This document shows, piece after piece, positions 43,247 to 51,662 of a stretch of DNA of 64,000 nucleotides. The notes under the pieces are model-generated. The model was not told the DNA's origin and did no database searches. It saw only the letters and a program-made list of their open reading frames with translations. The position numbers were made by a program, and so were the translations under genes. Positions within the stretch are counted from its first letter, which is position 1. Every line of letters begins with the position of its first letter. Origin of the DNA: Sva-07 sp963715825 (GTDB taxonomy: Bacteria; Actinomycetota; Acidimicrobiia; Acidimicrobiales; Ilumatobacteraceae); NCBI GenBank assembly GCA_963715825.1, contig CAVQSI010000041.1, positions 186,001 through 250,000 of the forward strand, in the 5' to 3' direction.

Positions 43247-45256
43247 TCAGGACAGCGCGTTGTCGATCTGGGGGAACAACCAGGCCCAGACCAGGTCGGC
43301 GCCGGTGGCGCTGACGTGGACGCCGTCGTAGCGGACGCGTTCGCCGTCGACGTCGCCGACGGGCATTCCGTCGGGGCACAACACCGAACCGAGGTCGACG
43401 ACGCTCACCGCCGGTCGGGAGGCAGCGGTGTCGGCGATGATCTCGTTCACGGCGGCGAGTCTGGCGGGGTCGGTGCGCGCCGTCGTGTTGTCATCGCCCG
43501 ACGGTTCCATGCACGGCACCGACATGACGACGACCGGACCACCGGTGATGGCGGCGATGTCGATGGCATCGCCGAACTGCTGACGGACCAGCTGGTCCCA
43601 TTCGGCGCTCGGGAATCGGTAGTCGACGTCGTCGATGCGTTGATCGAGGACCTCCCATGCCCCGACCATCACGAGGGTGACATCGGGATCGACGGCGAAG
43701 ACGCTGGCGCCCCACTCGTCACGCCAGTCGCCGCACTCGGCCGGGTGCGGGTTCGACCGGTCCGAGTCCGCATCGACGGTGACCTCGTCGAAGATGCCGC
43801 ATCCGAGGCGTGCCATCAGCTGGATGTGCCAGTTGTCGGCCCAGGCGGGATCCATGCGATCCCACAGCGAGGCCGCCGTCGAGTCGCCCAGGATCAGGAG
43901 ATCGGGACGAGGGTCGGGCGGCACCGTCGGCTCGACGTCGTCAGCGAGTTCATCGGTCGGGTCGGCGGCCACGGTTGCGGTCGTGGTGGTCACACGGTCG
44001 CCGTCGGGTCGAGTTCGCGACGGCTCGACCTGGACGTCGCCGTCGCTCGGGGTGGCGAGCGCCGCAGGTCGGAACACCGTGGCCGTACTGAATTCGGCCT
44101 GGCCGGGAACGAGCACGACGAGCGAGGCCACGATCGCGACCCCGGCCACCGCGGACCAGGTGGCGACGACGAGGCCGGGACGCCACGACGTGGTGCGAGC
44201 GGGTCGTTCGATCCATCGCAAGCTCAGTTCGGTGAGCAGCAGCGTGACAGCGACCTGGACGAACATCAACGGCACCCTCGGCAGGTCGAGCCCGATCGGT
44301 TCGCCGACGAACAGGATCACCGGCCAGTGCCACAGGTAGATGCCGTACGACCGAACCCCGATCCACAGCAACGGCGCCCACGTGAGCCACCGCAAGGGCG
44401 CTGCCGGGTTCGTGGTGGCAGTACCGAGCACGAGCAGTGCGCACAGCACCGAGATCGCGAAGAAGCCGCCGCGGTAGAGCCACGCCGCTTCGTCGAAGGT
44501 GGTCGACGCCACGATGGCGAACACGACCAGTCCGGCGACGACGGCCCAGGCGCCCCGGGTCCGACCACCGAGGTCGAGGCCCTCGGGCCGGAGTTGCACC
44601 AGCCACGCCAACGCGGCACCGATCAGCAGCTGCTGGGCTCTGGTGTCGGTGCCGAAGTAGACGCGCGATGCATCGGCGGGGTCGTACAGCACCGCCATCC
44701 AGACCGCCGACGCGACCGCAGCCGCGAGCACGAGGGCGAGCGCAGCATCGGCTCGGTGCCGGCGGGCGAGCGCCACGAGCCCGACCATCACGATCGGCCA
44801 CAGGATGTACCACTGCTCCTCGACGGCGAGCGACCAGGTGTGCAGCAGGGGGCTCGGCCCGAGCAGGGAGTCGAAGTAGCTCTGGTCGGCGAGCACGAAT
44901 CGCCAGTTGGCGACGTAGCCGAGGGCCGCAGCGGCGTCCCAGCGCACCGACGCCCACTGTTCGGGCACGCCCCACAACCGGGTGGCGATCACCGTGGCGA
45001 CCACGACCACCACCAACGGCGGCACGAGGCGGCGGAAACGGCGGATCCAGAACGATCCGAGCCCGATCCGGCCGGTGGACTCGTGCTCGCGCAGCAACAG
45101 CGTGGTGATCAGGAACCCGGAGATCACGAAGAACAGGTCGACGCCGAGGAAGCCGCCCTGCGCCCAGCCGATGTCGAGGTGGTACAGCAGCACGGCGGTG
45201 ACCGCGATCGCACGGAGGCCGTCCAACGCTGGAAGGTACGACAGCCGCCCCGACAT
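43247..45256 (-). CDS. OafA/YrhL-type acyltransferase with C-terminal SGNH domain
   Basis: An O-acetyltransferase for envelope glycans, about 669 residues. The N-terminal Acyl_transf_3 part (YLPALDGLRAIAVTAVLLYH, then FFVISGFLITTLLL and the HTWSLAVEEQWYILWP motif) spans about ten helices. After a Thr/Asp/Pro linker, the outer SGNH domain starts LLILGDSTAASLWDRM and ends DGVHVSATGADL with the catalytic Asp and His. The membrane part moves the acyl group out and the SGNH part places it on sugar. The ATG at 45256 is preferred; one at 45280 is also possible. Confidence 0.93.
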   Translation of the reverse strand: MSGRLSYLPALDGLRAIAVTAVLLYHLDIGWAQGGFLGVDLFFVISGFLITTLLLREHESTGRIGLGSFWIRRFRRLVPPLVVVVVATVIATRLWGVPEQWASVRWDAAAALGYVANWRFVLADQSYFDSLLGPSPLLHTWSLAVEEQWYILWPIVMVGLVALARRHRADAALALVLAAAVASAVWMAVLYDPADASRVYFGTDTRAQQLLIGAALAWLVQLRPEGLDLGGRTRGAWAVVAGLVVFAIVASTTFDEAAWLYRGGFFAISVLCALLVLGTATTNPAAPLRWLTWAPLLWIGVRSYGIYLWHWPVILFVGEPIGLDLPRVPLMFVQVAVTLLLTELSLRWIERPARTTSWRPGLVVATWSAVAGVAIVASLVVLVPGQAEFSTATVFRPAALATPSDGDVQVEPSRTRPDGDRVTTTTATVAADPTDELADDVEPTVPPDPRPDLLILGDSTAASLWDRMDPAWADNWHIQLMARLGCGIFDEVTVDADSDRSNPHPAECGDWRDEWGASVFAVDPDVTLVMVGAWEVLDQRIDDVDYRFPSAEWDQLVRQQFGDAIDIAAITGGPVVVMSVPCMEPSGDDNTTARTDPARLAAVNEIIADTAASRPAVSVVDLGSVLCPDGMPVGDVDGERVRYDGVHVSATGADLVWAWLFPQIDNALS

Positions 45257-45372
45257 CGACGCCGAGTGTAGGGACCGCACGCTGGACGTGGTCGTCGGCC
45301 GGTTCGTTGCGGCTGTGTGAATCCGAGGCGAGGACCACCCCCGTCCGCTTGACGTTTTGTACAGTCTGCGCC

Positions 45373-46236
45373 GTGCCGGTCCAGTTGCCAGAAACCGTCG
45401 ACGACGCCGTCGCCGACCTCGCCGAACACCCGGGTGCCACCGTGCTCGCAGGTGGCACCGACCTGATGGTCGAGGTCAACGACGGGCACCGACGACCCGA
45501 CGACACCGTCGTGGTGGTCAACCGCATCGCCGAACTGCGCTCGTGGCGACGCAACGCCACCGCCAGCGCCGTCACGATCGGTGCCGCCGTCACCTACCGC
45601 GAGCTCGAGACCGGTCCGTTGGCCGAGCTGTTCCCGGCGCTCGCCGAGGCGTCGCGCACGGTGGGGTCACCTCAGATCCGCAATGCCGGCACGCTCGGGG
45701 GCAACCTCGCAACATGCTCACCGGCCGGCGACGGGCTGCCGGTGCTCGCCGCGCTCGACGCACAGGTCGAGCTGGCATCGGCCAGCGGGCGCCGCACCGT
45801 CGCCGTCGGCGACTTCATGGTCGGGGTGAAACGGACCGTGCTGCGACCGGACGAGATGATCGTGTCGATCACCGTGCCGATCGTCGAGGGATGGCAGGGC
45901 TACGCCAAGGTCGGCGTGCGCAACGCGATGGTCATCGCCGTCGCGAGCGCCTGCGTGGTGCTCGACCGCCCCGCTCGGCGGGCGGCGATCGCCATTGGCT
46001 CGGTCGGCCCGACGATTCTGCGATGCCCCGACGCCGAAGCTCACCTCGCCGCCAGCATCGACTGGGACACGTTCGTCGTTGCCACCGACGATCTCGTCCG
46101 GGTCGGCGAGCTGGTGTCGGCGGCCAGCCGTCCGATCACCGATCACCGATCGACTGCCGACTATCGCCGCCACGCCGTCGGCGTGCTCGCCCGCCGACTG
46201 GCCCGGCGGGCCTCGAGCACGGAGCTGGCCGCCTGA
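45373..46236 (+). CDS. Molybdenum hydroxylase, FAD-binding subunit (xanthine dehydrogenase family)
   Basis: A 287-residue medium subunit that carries FAD between the iron-sulfur centres and NAD+ or another acceptor. ATVLAGGTDLMVEV and GSPQIRNAGTLGGNLATCSP are the two FAD-binding motifs; a CO_deh_flav_C domain follows. The GTG at 45373 follows TACAGT by 7 bases, a leaderless-type -10. The stop overlaps the ATG of the iron-sulfur subunit (TGATG). Order FAD, 2Fe-2S, molybdopterin is that of several purine and nicotinate hydroxylases. Confidence 0.94.
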   Translation: MPVQLPETVDDAVADLAEHPGATVLAGGTDLMVEVNDGHRRPDDTVVVVNRIAELRSWRRNATASAVTIGAAVTYRELETGPLAELFPALAEASRTVGSPQIRNAGTLGGNLATCSPAGDGLPVLAALDAQVELASASGRRTVAVGDFMVGVKRTVLRPDEMIVSITVPIVEGWQGYAKVGVRNAMVIAVASACVVLDRPARRAAIAIGSVGPTILRCPDAEAHLAASIDWDTFVVATDDLVRVGELVSAASRPITDHRSTADYRRHAVGVLARRLARRASSTELAA

Positions 46237-46727
46237 TGTCCCACGACAGCGACCACTACGAACTGCACGTCAACGGCACCGCGCGCGAGGTCACCGATTC
46301 GTGGCTGGGCGAGAGCCTGCTCGACGTGCTGCGCGACCGGCTCGGCCTGATGGGAACCAAGGGCGCCTGCGAGCAGGGTGAGTGCGGTTCGTGCAGCGTG
46401 CTGCTCGACGGGGTGCTCGTGTGTTCGTGTCTGGTGATGGCAGCGAGTGCAGTCGGCCAGCCGATCGTCACGATCGAAGGCGTCGCCCCGGTTGGTGCGC
46501 CGTCGGACGTCCAGGCGGCGTTCGTCGACGCCGGTGCCGTGCAGTGCGGGTTCTGCACGCCGGGGCTGATCATGGCGGTGCACGACCTGCTCGAGCGCTC
46601 GGCGACGCCGACCGAGACCGAGATCCGCGAGGAACTCGCCGGCAACGTGTGCCGCTGCACCGGCTACGGCCGCATCATCGACGCGGTCCAACAGGTGGCC
46701 GTCCAGCGCGGCGGGAGCCGATCGTGA
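46236..46727 (+). CDS. Molybdenum hydroxylase, 2Fe-2S subunit
   Basis: A 163-residue small subunit with two [2Fe-2S] clusters. The plant-ferredoxin-type cluster is held by Cys45, Cys50, Cys53 and Cys65 (GACEQGECGSC); the second by Cys104, Cys107, Cys139 and Cys141 (QCGFCTPG and CRCTGYG). It passes electrons from the molybdopterin to FAD. It is coupled on both sides: TGATG with the FAD subunit and GTGA with the large subunit. Confidence 0.97.
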   Translation: MSHDSDHYELHVNGTAREVTDSWLGESLLDVLRDRLGLMGTKGACEQGECGSCSVLLDGVLVCSCLVMAASAVGQPIVTIEGVAPVGAPSDVQAAFVDAGAVQCGFCTPGLIMAVHDLLERSATPTETEIREELAGNVCRCTGYGRIIDAVQQVAVQRGGSRS

Positions 46728-49069
46728 GCACCACCGACACGACCACCAGCACCACCACGACCACCACGACCACCAGTGCCGGGCCGCGGCACGGCACGAT
46801 CGGGACATCGCCGACGCGTCCCGACGGCACCGCCAAGGTGCAGGGGAGCTTCGCGTTCTCCTCGGACCTGTCCGCCGACGGCTGTCTGTGGGGTGCCACG
46901 CTGCGCTCGCCACACCCGTACGCCCGCATCCGCTCGATCGACGTCAGCGCAGCGTGGAAGATCGACGGCGTCGAGACCGTGATCACCGCCGCCGACGTTC
47001 CCGGCAAGGCGACCTACGGCCTCATCAGTCAGGACCAGCCGGTGTTCGCATCCGATGTCGTGCGCTACGTCGGTGAGCCGATCGCCGCGGTTGCGGCCGA
47101 TCATCCCGAGACGTGTCGCCGGGCTCTGGAGGCGATCGTGGTCGACTACGAGTTGCTCGAACCACTGCTCGACCCCGAAGCGGCGATCGACGGGTCGCAC
47201 CCGCCGATCCACCCCGACGGCAACCTGATCCGCCACCAGCGCATCGTGTGCGGCGACACCGATGCCACCGGCGATGTCGTCGTCGAGGGCACCTACGACA
47301 TCGGCATGCAGGACCAGGCATTCCTCGGCCTCGAAGCCGCACTTGCGGTTCCCGACCCCGGCGGCAAGGGCATCGAACTGCACGTCGCCACCCAGTGGTT
47401 GCACGAGGACCGCCAGCAACTCGCAGCGTGTCTCGACCTTCCCGAGGAGTCGATCCGACTGGTGCTCGGCGGCGTCGGCGGCGCATTCGGGGCCCGCGAG
47501 GACATCAGCCTGCAGGTCCACACGTGTCTGCTTGCGCTCCGTCTCGGTCGACCGGTGCGCATTGCCTACAGCCGTGCCGAGAGCTTCCTCGGCCACGTCC
47601 ACCGGCATCCGGCCACGATCTGGATGCGCCACCACGCCACCGCCGACGGCGAGATCGTCAAGATCGAGTCGCGCATGGTGTTCGACGGTGGCGCCTACGC
47701 CTCGACGTCGTCGGCCGTGCTGATCAACGCCGTCACCCACACGCAGGGGCCCTACCGCTGCCCGAACGCCGTCGTCGACGGCTACGCGGTGCGCACGAAC
47801 CACCTGCCGTGTGGCGCGATGCGTGGGTTCGGGGTCGTCCAGGCGTGCTTCGCCCACGAGTCGCAGATGGACAAGCTGGCGCTGGCGTGCGGCCTCGACC
47901 CCGTCGAGATCCGGCTGCGCAACGCCATGCGGACCGGCGATCCGCTGATCACGGGCCAGCCGGTGATGAACGTGGCGCCCGTCGAGCGTTGCATCCTCGA
48001 CACCGCAGCGCTGCCGTTGCCCGACGAGCCGGTCGGCGGCCACCCGGGGATCGACGGGTCCCTCGACGTGATGAAACTGCCCGGCGGCGCCGGTCGCACC
48101 GCCGACCGTGGCGACGTCGTGCGCGGGATCGGTTGGGGCGTGGCGATCAAGAACCTCATGTACTCCGAGGGCTTCGACGACTACGCCACCGCGCGCTGCC
48201 GGCTCGCCGACGGGGTGGCGACGCTGAAGTTCGCAACGTCCGAGGTCGGCCAGGGGTTCGTCACGATCGCACCGCAGATCGCCCGGACCATCCTCGGTGT
48301 CGACGACGTGGTGCTCGATCGGATCGACACCCAGGTCGGATCCGCCGGCTCGACGTCGGCGTCGCGCCAGACGTGGATGAGCGGGGGAGCGGTCGACGCC
48401 GCGTGCCGCACGGTGCGCGAGCGGATGTTCGAACACGTCGGTCGGCTCCACGACGTCGACCCGATCCGGCTCGTCGTCGACGGCACCGACATCGTCGACT
48501 CGGTGTCGGGCTGGCGCATCGCGGTCGTCGAGGCCACCGCCGGCGCCAGCTTCGACGAGACGGTCGAGTACCGCCATCCCGCCACCGAGGAACTCGACGA
48601 GAACGGCCAGGGCAACTGCCACACCGCCTTCGCATTCGTTGCGCACCGCGCCGTTGTCGACGTCGATCCCGAACTCGGCCTGGTCAAGGTGGTCCAGATC
48701 GCCACCGCGCAGGACGTGGGGCGCGCACTCAACCCGCTGTCGGTGATCGGCCAGATCGAGGGCGGTATCGCCCAGGGGCTCGGGCTGGCGGTGATGGAGG
48801 AGATCATCCAGGTCGACGGGGTGATCCGCAACGGGAACTTCACCGACTACCTGTTGCCGACGTTCCTGGACATGCCCGACGTCGTGGCCACGCTGATCGA
48901 GGAACCGGATCCTCACGCCCCGCTCGGCGCCAAGGGGGTTGGCGAACCGCCGTGCATCTCGTCGACGCCGGCGATCGTCAACGCGATCCGCGATGCGCTC
49001 CGCCAGATCGACGGCGTCGGCAAACCGCTCGATCGAGTCCCTGTCCGCCCGAGCGACATCTGCCTGTGA
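46724..49069 (+). CDS. Molybdenum hydroxylase, molybdopterin-binding large subunit
   Basis: A 781-residue catalytic subunit. After an odd poly-Thr start (residues 3-17 mostly Thr) come the molybdopterin domains: GGVGGAFGAREDISLQVHTC, CGAMRGFGVVQA, and GAKGVGEPP near the C-terminus with the catalytic Glu. It hydroxylates a ring carbon next to a nitrogen using water. Xanthine or hypoxanthine is a reasonable substrate, and the nearby phosphoribosyltransferase, amidohydrolase and carbamoylase genes point to N-heterocycles, but other aza-aromatic substrates cannot be ruled out. Starts at GTG 46724. No XdhC-type maturation gene is next to it. Confidence 0.93.
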   Translation: MSTTDTTTSTTTTTTTTSAGPRHGTIGTSPTRPDGTAKVQGSFAFSSDLSADGCLWGATLRSPHPYARIRSIDVSAAWKIDGVETVITAADVPGKATYGLISQDQPVFASDVVRYVGEPIAAVAADHPETCRRALEAIVVDYELLEPLLDPEAAIDGSHPPIHPDGNLIRHQRIVCGDTDATGDVVVEGTYDIGMQDQAFLGLEAALAVPDPGGKGIELHVATQWLHEDRQQLAACLDLPEESIRLVLGGVGGAFGAREDISLQVHTCLLALRLGRPVRIAYSRAESFLGHVHRHPATIWMRHHATADGEIVKIESRMVFDGGAYASTSSAVLINAVTHTQGPYRCPNAVVDGYAVRTNHLPCGAMRGFGVVQACFAHESQMDKLALACGLDPVEIRLRNAMRTGDPLITGQPVMNVAPVERCILDTAALPLPDEPVGGHPGIDGSLDVMKLPGGAGRTADRGDVVRGIGWGVAIKNLMYSEGFDDYATARCRLADGVATLKFATSEVGQGFVTIAPQIARTILGVDDVVLDRIDTQVGSAGSTSASRQTWMSGGAVDAACRTVRERMFEHVGRLHDVDPIRLVVDGTDIVDSVSGWRIAVVEATAGASFDETVEYRHPATEELDENGQGNCHTAFAFVAHRAVVDVDPELGLVKVVQIATAQDVGRALNPLSVIGQIEGGIAQGLGLAVMEEIIQVDGVIRNGNFTDYLLPTFLDMPDVVATLIEEPDPHAPLGAKGVGEPPCISSTPAIVNAIRDALRQIDGVGKPLDRVPVRPSDICL

Positions 49070-49103
49070 CGCACACGAGGTGCCGCCCCCTATCGTGAGC
49101 CCG

Positions 49104-49835
49104 ATGCCACCACAGGTCGCCACGAAGACCGAGCTGTTCAAGCTCTTCCTGTCCGAACAGAGCGACCCCGAGCCGTTCTACGAGAAGCTCGCCGACCGCA
49201 CGTTGGCGCTGCTCGAGGTGCCGATCGAGGGACGTCGCATTCTCGATCTCGGATCCGGGCCCGGTCACTACACCGCGGCGCTCGAACGAGCCGGCGCCAC
49301 GGTGGTCGCCGTCGACATGAACGACGACGACATCGCCCAGGTCGTCGGCAACGGCTTGTCGGGGATCACCGCCGACGGGACGCGGCTGCCCTTCCCCGAC
49401 GGTTCGTTCGACGGTGTGTTCAGCTCGAACCTGGTCGAGCACGTCCCCGACGTCGGCGCGCTGTTCGACGAGATCCAGCGGGTACTCAAGGTCGGCGGCT
49501 GGGCGTGGGTGAGCTGGACCAACTGGTACTCGCCCTGGGGAGGCCACTTCATCACGCCGTTCCACTATCTCGGGCCGAACCTCGGCTATCGGGTGCACGT
49601 CAAGCTGCGCGGCGAGCCGCCGCGCAACCGGGTGTTCGACGGGTTGTGGCCGGCTCACATCGGAGCGACGATTCGCGCCGCCGAGCAGCGGCCGGGCCTG
49701 CGGATCCGTTCCGCCGTCCCGCGGTACTACCCGTCGCAGCGTTGGATCATGAAGGTTCCGGGGTTCCGCGAGGTCGCGAGCTGGAACTGTCTGCTGACGA
49801 TCGACCGGGTGCCGTTGGACGGCGAGAGCGACTGA
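49104..49835 (+). CDS. SAM-dependent methyltransferase (Methyltransf_11)
   Basis: A 243-residue class I methyltransferase: LDLGSGPGHYTAAL is the SAM loop, VVAVDMNDDDI carries the acidic residue, and LPFPDGSFDGVFSSNLVEHV is the motif after which sterol-, ubiquinone- and small-molecule methyltransferases of this group are known. RVLKVGGWAWVSWTNWYSP follows. The ATG at 49104 is likely, with a GTG at 49095 as alternative. It lies between the molybdenum hydroxylase and the phosphoribosyltransferase on the same strand. Substrate unknown. Confidence 0.87.
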   Translation: MPPQVATKTELFKLFLSEQSDPEPFYEKLADRTLALLEVPIEGRRILDLGSGPGHYTAALERAGATVVAVDMNDDDIAQVVGNGLSGITADGTRLPFPDGSFDGVFSSNLVEHVPDVGALFDEIQRVLKVGGWAWVSWTNWYSPWGGHFITPFHYLGPNLGYRVHVKLRGEPPRNRVFDGLWPAHIGATIRAAEQRPGLRIRSAVPRYYPSQRWIMKVPGFREVASWNCLLTIDRVPLDGESD

Positions 49836-49854
49836 ACGGCTAGGTTCGCAGACC

Positions 49855-50352
49855 ATGTCCGACGAGCGTGAGATCATGACCTGGGACGTCTTCGGCACGG
49901 CATCGCGGGCGCTGGCCCAGATGGTCGCCGACGACGGCTACGAGCCCGACATGGTGCTCGCCATCGCCCGTGGCGGCCTGCTGATCGGTGGGGCCATCGG
50001 CTACGCCCTGTCGGTCAAGAACGTCTACACGATGAACGTCGAGTTCTACACCGGCGTCGATGAACGCCTCGAGGTGCCGCGCATCCTTCCGCCGGCCCCG
50101 GACTTCGTCGACGTGTCCCACGCGCGGATCTTGATCGTCGACGACGTTGCCGACACCGGGCACACGCTGCGATCCGTCGAACAGTTCGTCGAAGGCAAGG
50201 TGGCCGAGGTGCGCACCGGTGTGCTCTACGAGAAGTCGCACTCCGTGGTCAAGTGCGACTACATCTGGAAGCGCACGGACCTGTGGATCAACTTCCCGTG
50301 GAGCGACCAGGATCCGGTCGCCAAGCGCAACTGGTCCGTCAAGGACGCCTGA
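49855..50352 (+). CDS. Phosphoribosyltransferase (purine-salvage type)
   Basis: A 165-residue type I phosphoribosyltransferase. ILIVDDVADTGHTL (residues 92-105) is the PRPP-binding loop, and VLAIARGGLLIGG the upstream pyrophosphate loop. The hood region FYTGVDERLEVPRI is like that of xanthine/hypoxanthine-guanine phosphoribosyltransferases in actinobacteria, so it probably returns a purine base to the nucleotide pool. TAGGTT at 49841-49846 ends 8 bases before the ATG, with no ribosome site, a leaderless design. It is convergent with the site-2 protease. Confidence 0.9.
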   Translation: MSDEREIMTWDVFGTASRALAQMVADDGYEPDMVLAIARGGLLIGGAIGYALSVKNVYTMNVEFYTGVDERLEVPRILPPAPDFVDVSHARILIVDDVADTGHTLRSVEQFVEGKVAEVRTGVLYEKSHSVVKCDYIWKRTDLWINFPWSDQDPVAKRNWSVKDA

Positions 50353-51432
50353 TCAGACGGTGCGGGCGTTGGGGAATGCCCGCCGCTGTGCCGATTCGAG
50401 ACGTTCCTGCAGCCGCTTGGGGTGCACGATGCCGAGCAGCTTGCCGTCGTTCCAGACCGTGACGACGGGGCGCCGAGGGTCGAGGCGGGGGAGCACGGTC
50501 GCCAGGTCTTCGTCGAGGGATGCCTTGGCGAGGTTGTTGAACGGCACCATCAGCTGCGTGAGCATCACCAGCGGGCGACGGTCGAACGGCACCGCCCAGA
50601 GTTGGTCCTCGAGCACGAGCCCGTCGAGTTCGCCATCGTCGCCCACCACGGCGACGGCGCCGGCTGCGCCGAGTCGTTGACGCTGGTCGATCATCGAGTC
50701 GGTGTCCATGTCGCTGCTGGCCTGCGCGATGCCGAAGAACGTGAGGTCGCGCACCTTGACACCGTCGAGTTGCTCGGCGACGTACGACGTCATGATCTCG
50801 GCGCGGGCATTGAGGGCGATGAAGAGCCCGGTGACCATGAAGATCACGCCGAACTGTCCGTTGAGCATCAGTGCGAATCCAACGCCGACCAGACCCCAGC
50901 CGAGCACCCGGCCGGCGTTGCCGGCGTCGCGCATCGCCCGGTACTTGCTGCCCGTACGCGCCCATCGCACGGCCCGCAGGACACGGCCGCCGTCGAGCGG
51001 TGCGCCGGGCAACATGTTGAACACGGCGAGGGCGAGGTTGACGAAGCCGATCGTGAACAGGACGCTGCTCTGGATGGCGATGCTGGCACCCATTGTGACG
51101 GCGCCGATGAGGAGGCTGACCGCGGGGCCGGCGACGGCGATCAAGCCGTCGGCGCGCGGGGTCGGTGACTCCCGGTCGAGTCGGGCGACGCCGCCGAGCG
51201 CCCAGAGGTCGATCGACTGGGTGCGCACGCCGTAGCGACGCGCAACGAGCGCGTGTCCGAACTCGTGGGCGAGGATCGAGGCGAAGAACGCCACCGTGGC
51301 GATGATGCCGCCGATGACGCCCAGTGAGGCCGACAGCAACACCCCGAACCACACGGCGACGATCCCCATGCTCCAGTGGGCGCGCACCGGAATGCCGGCG
51401 TAGGTGCCGAGACGGATCGAACCGGGGGTCAT
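50353..51432 (-). CDS. Site-2 family intramembrane metalloprotease with CBS domains
   Basis: A 359-residue M50B protease like Rip3/SpoIVFB-type enzymes. The zinc-binding helix has HEFGH at residues 56-60 (SILAHEFGHALVARRYGVRT), the third ligand is in NMLPGAPLDGGRVLRA, and a pair of CBS domains fills about residues 225-345. Such proteases cleave membrane-bound anti-sigma factors or other helices; CBS domains bind adenine nucleotides and may gate activity. Start ATG 51432 with AAAGGAG nine bases before it. It is convergent with the phosphoribosyltransferase, its stop abutting that gene's. Confidence 0.92.
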   Translation of the reverse strand: MTPGSIRLGTYAGIPVRAHWSMGIVAVWFGVLLSASLGVIGGIIATVAFFASILAHEFGHALVARRYGVRTQSIDLWALGGVARLDRESPTPRADGLIAVAGPAVSLLIGAVTMGASIAIQSSVLFTIGFVNLALAVFNMLPGAPLDGGRVLRAVRWARTGSKYRAMRDAGNAGRVLGWGLVGVGFALMLNGQFGVIFMVTGLFIALNARAEIMTSYVAEQLDGVKVRDLTFFGIAQASSDMDTDSMIDQRQRLGAAGAVAVVGDDGELDGLVLEDQLWAVPFDRRPLVMLTQLMVPFNNLAKASLDEDLATVLPRLDPRRPVVTVWNDGKLLGIVHPKRLQERLESAQRRAFPNARTV

Positions 51433-51526
51433 GGGGGAGTGCTCCTTTCGAGCGAACACTTGTTGGGTGAGTCTACGAGCTGCAACGACCCCTGTGCCCG
51501 CGGTATTCCGCACCCCACCCGATCCC

Positions 51527-51632
51527 GCGATGAGCGAACGGTGTCGTCGGCGTCCCGTTCGCTCATCGCCGCCGCGCCCGATCGCCCCGCGATGAGCCAA
51601 GCGTGTCGTCGGCGTCCCGTTCGCTCATCGCG
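51527..51632. repeat. Palindromic repeat family 3, two tandem copies
   Basis: Copy a: GCGATGAGCGAACGG (51527-51541) pairs perfectly with CCGTTCGCTCATCGC (51555-51569), loop TGTCGTCGGCGTC. Copy b: CGCGATGAGC (51588-51597) pairs with GCTCATCGCG (51623-51632), the inner part mismatched, but with the same GTGTCGTCGGCGTCCC between the arms. They lie between the 3' end of the FAD oxidoreductase and the 5' end of the protease (both minus strand). The outer stem GCGATGAG is shared with family 2. Confidence 0.8.
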
Positions 51633-51662
51633 GTGGAGATGGTGTCGGGGTGGGGGCCGAGT

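Noticed and set aside
43202..45271. 689-codon plus-strand open frame
   Set aside because: Antisense to the OafA/SGNH acyltransferase, whose membrane and catalytic motifs are unmistakable.
46664..49141. 825-codon minus-strand open frame
   Set aside because: Exactly antisense to the Mo-hydroxylase large subunit; Asp/Arg/Val-rich composition is the mirror of GC-rich coding, with no family motif.
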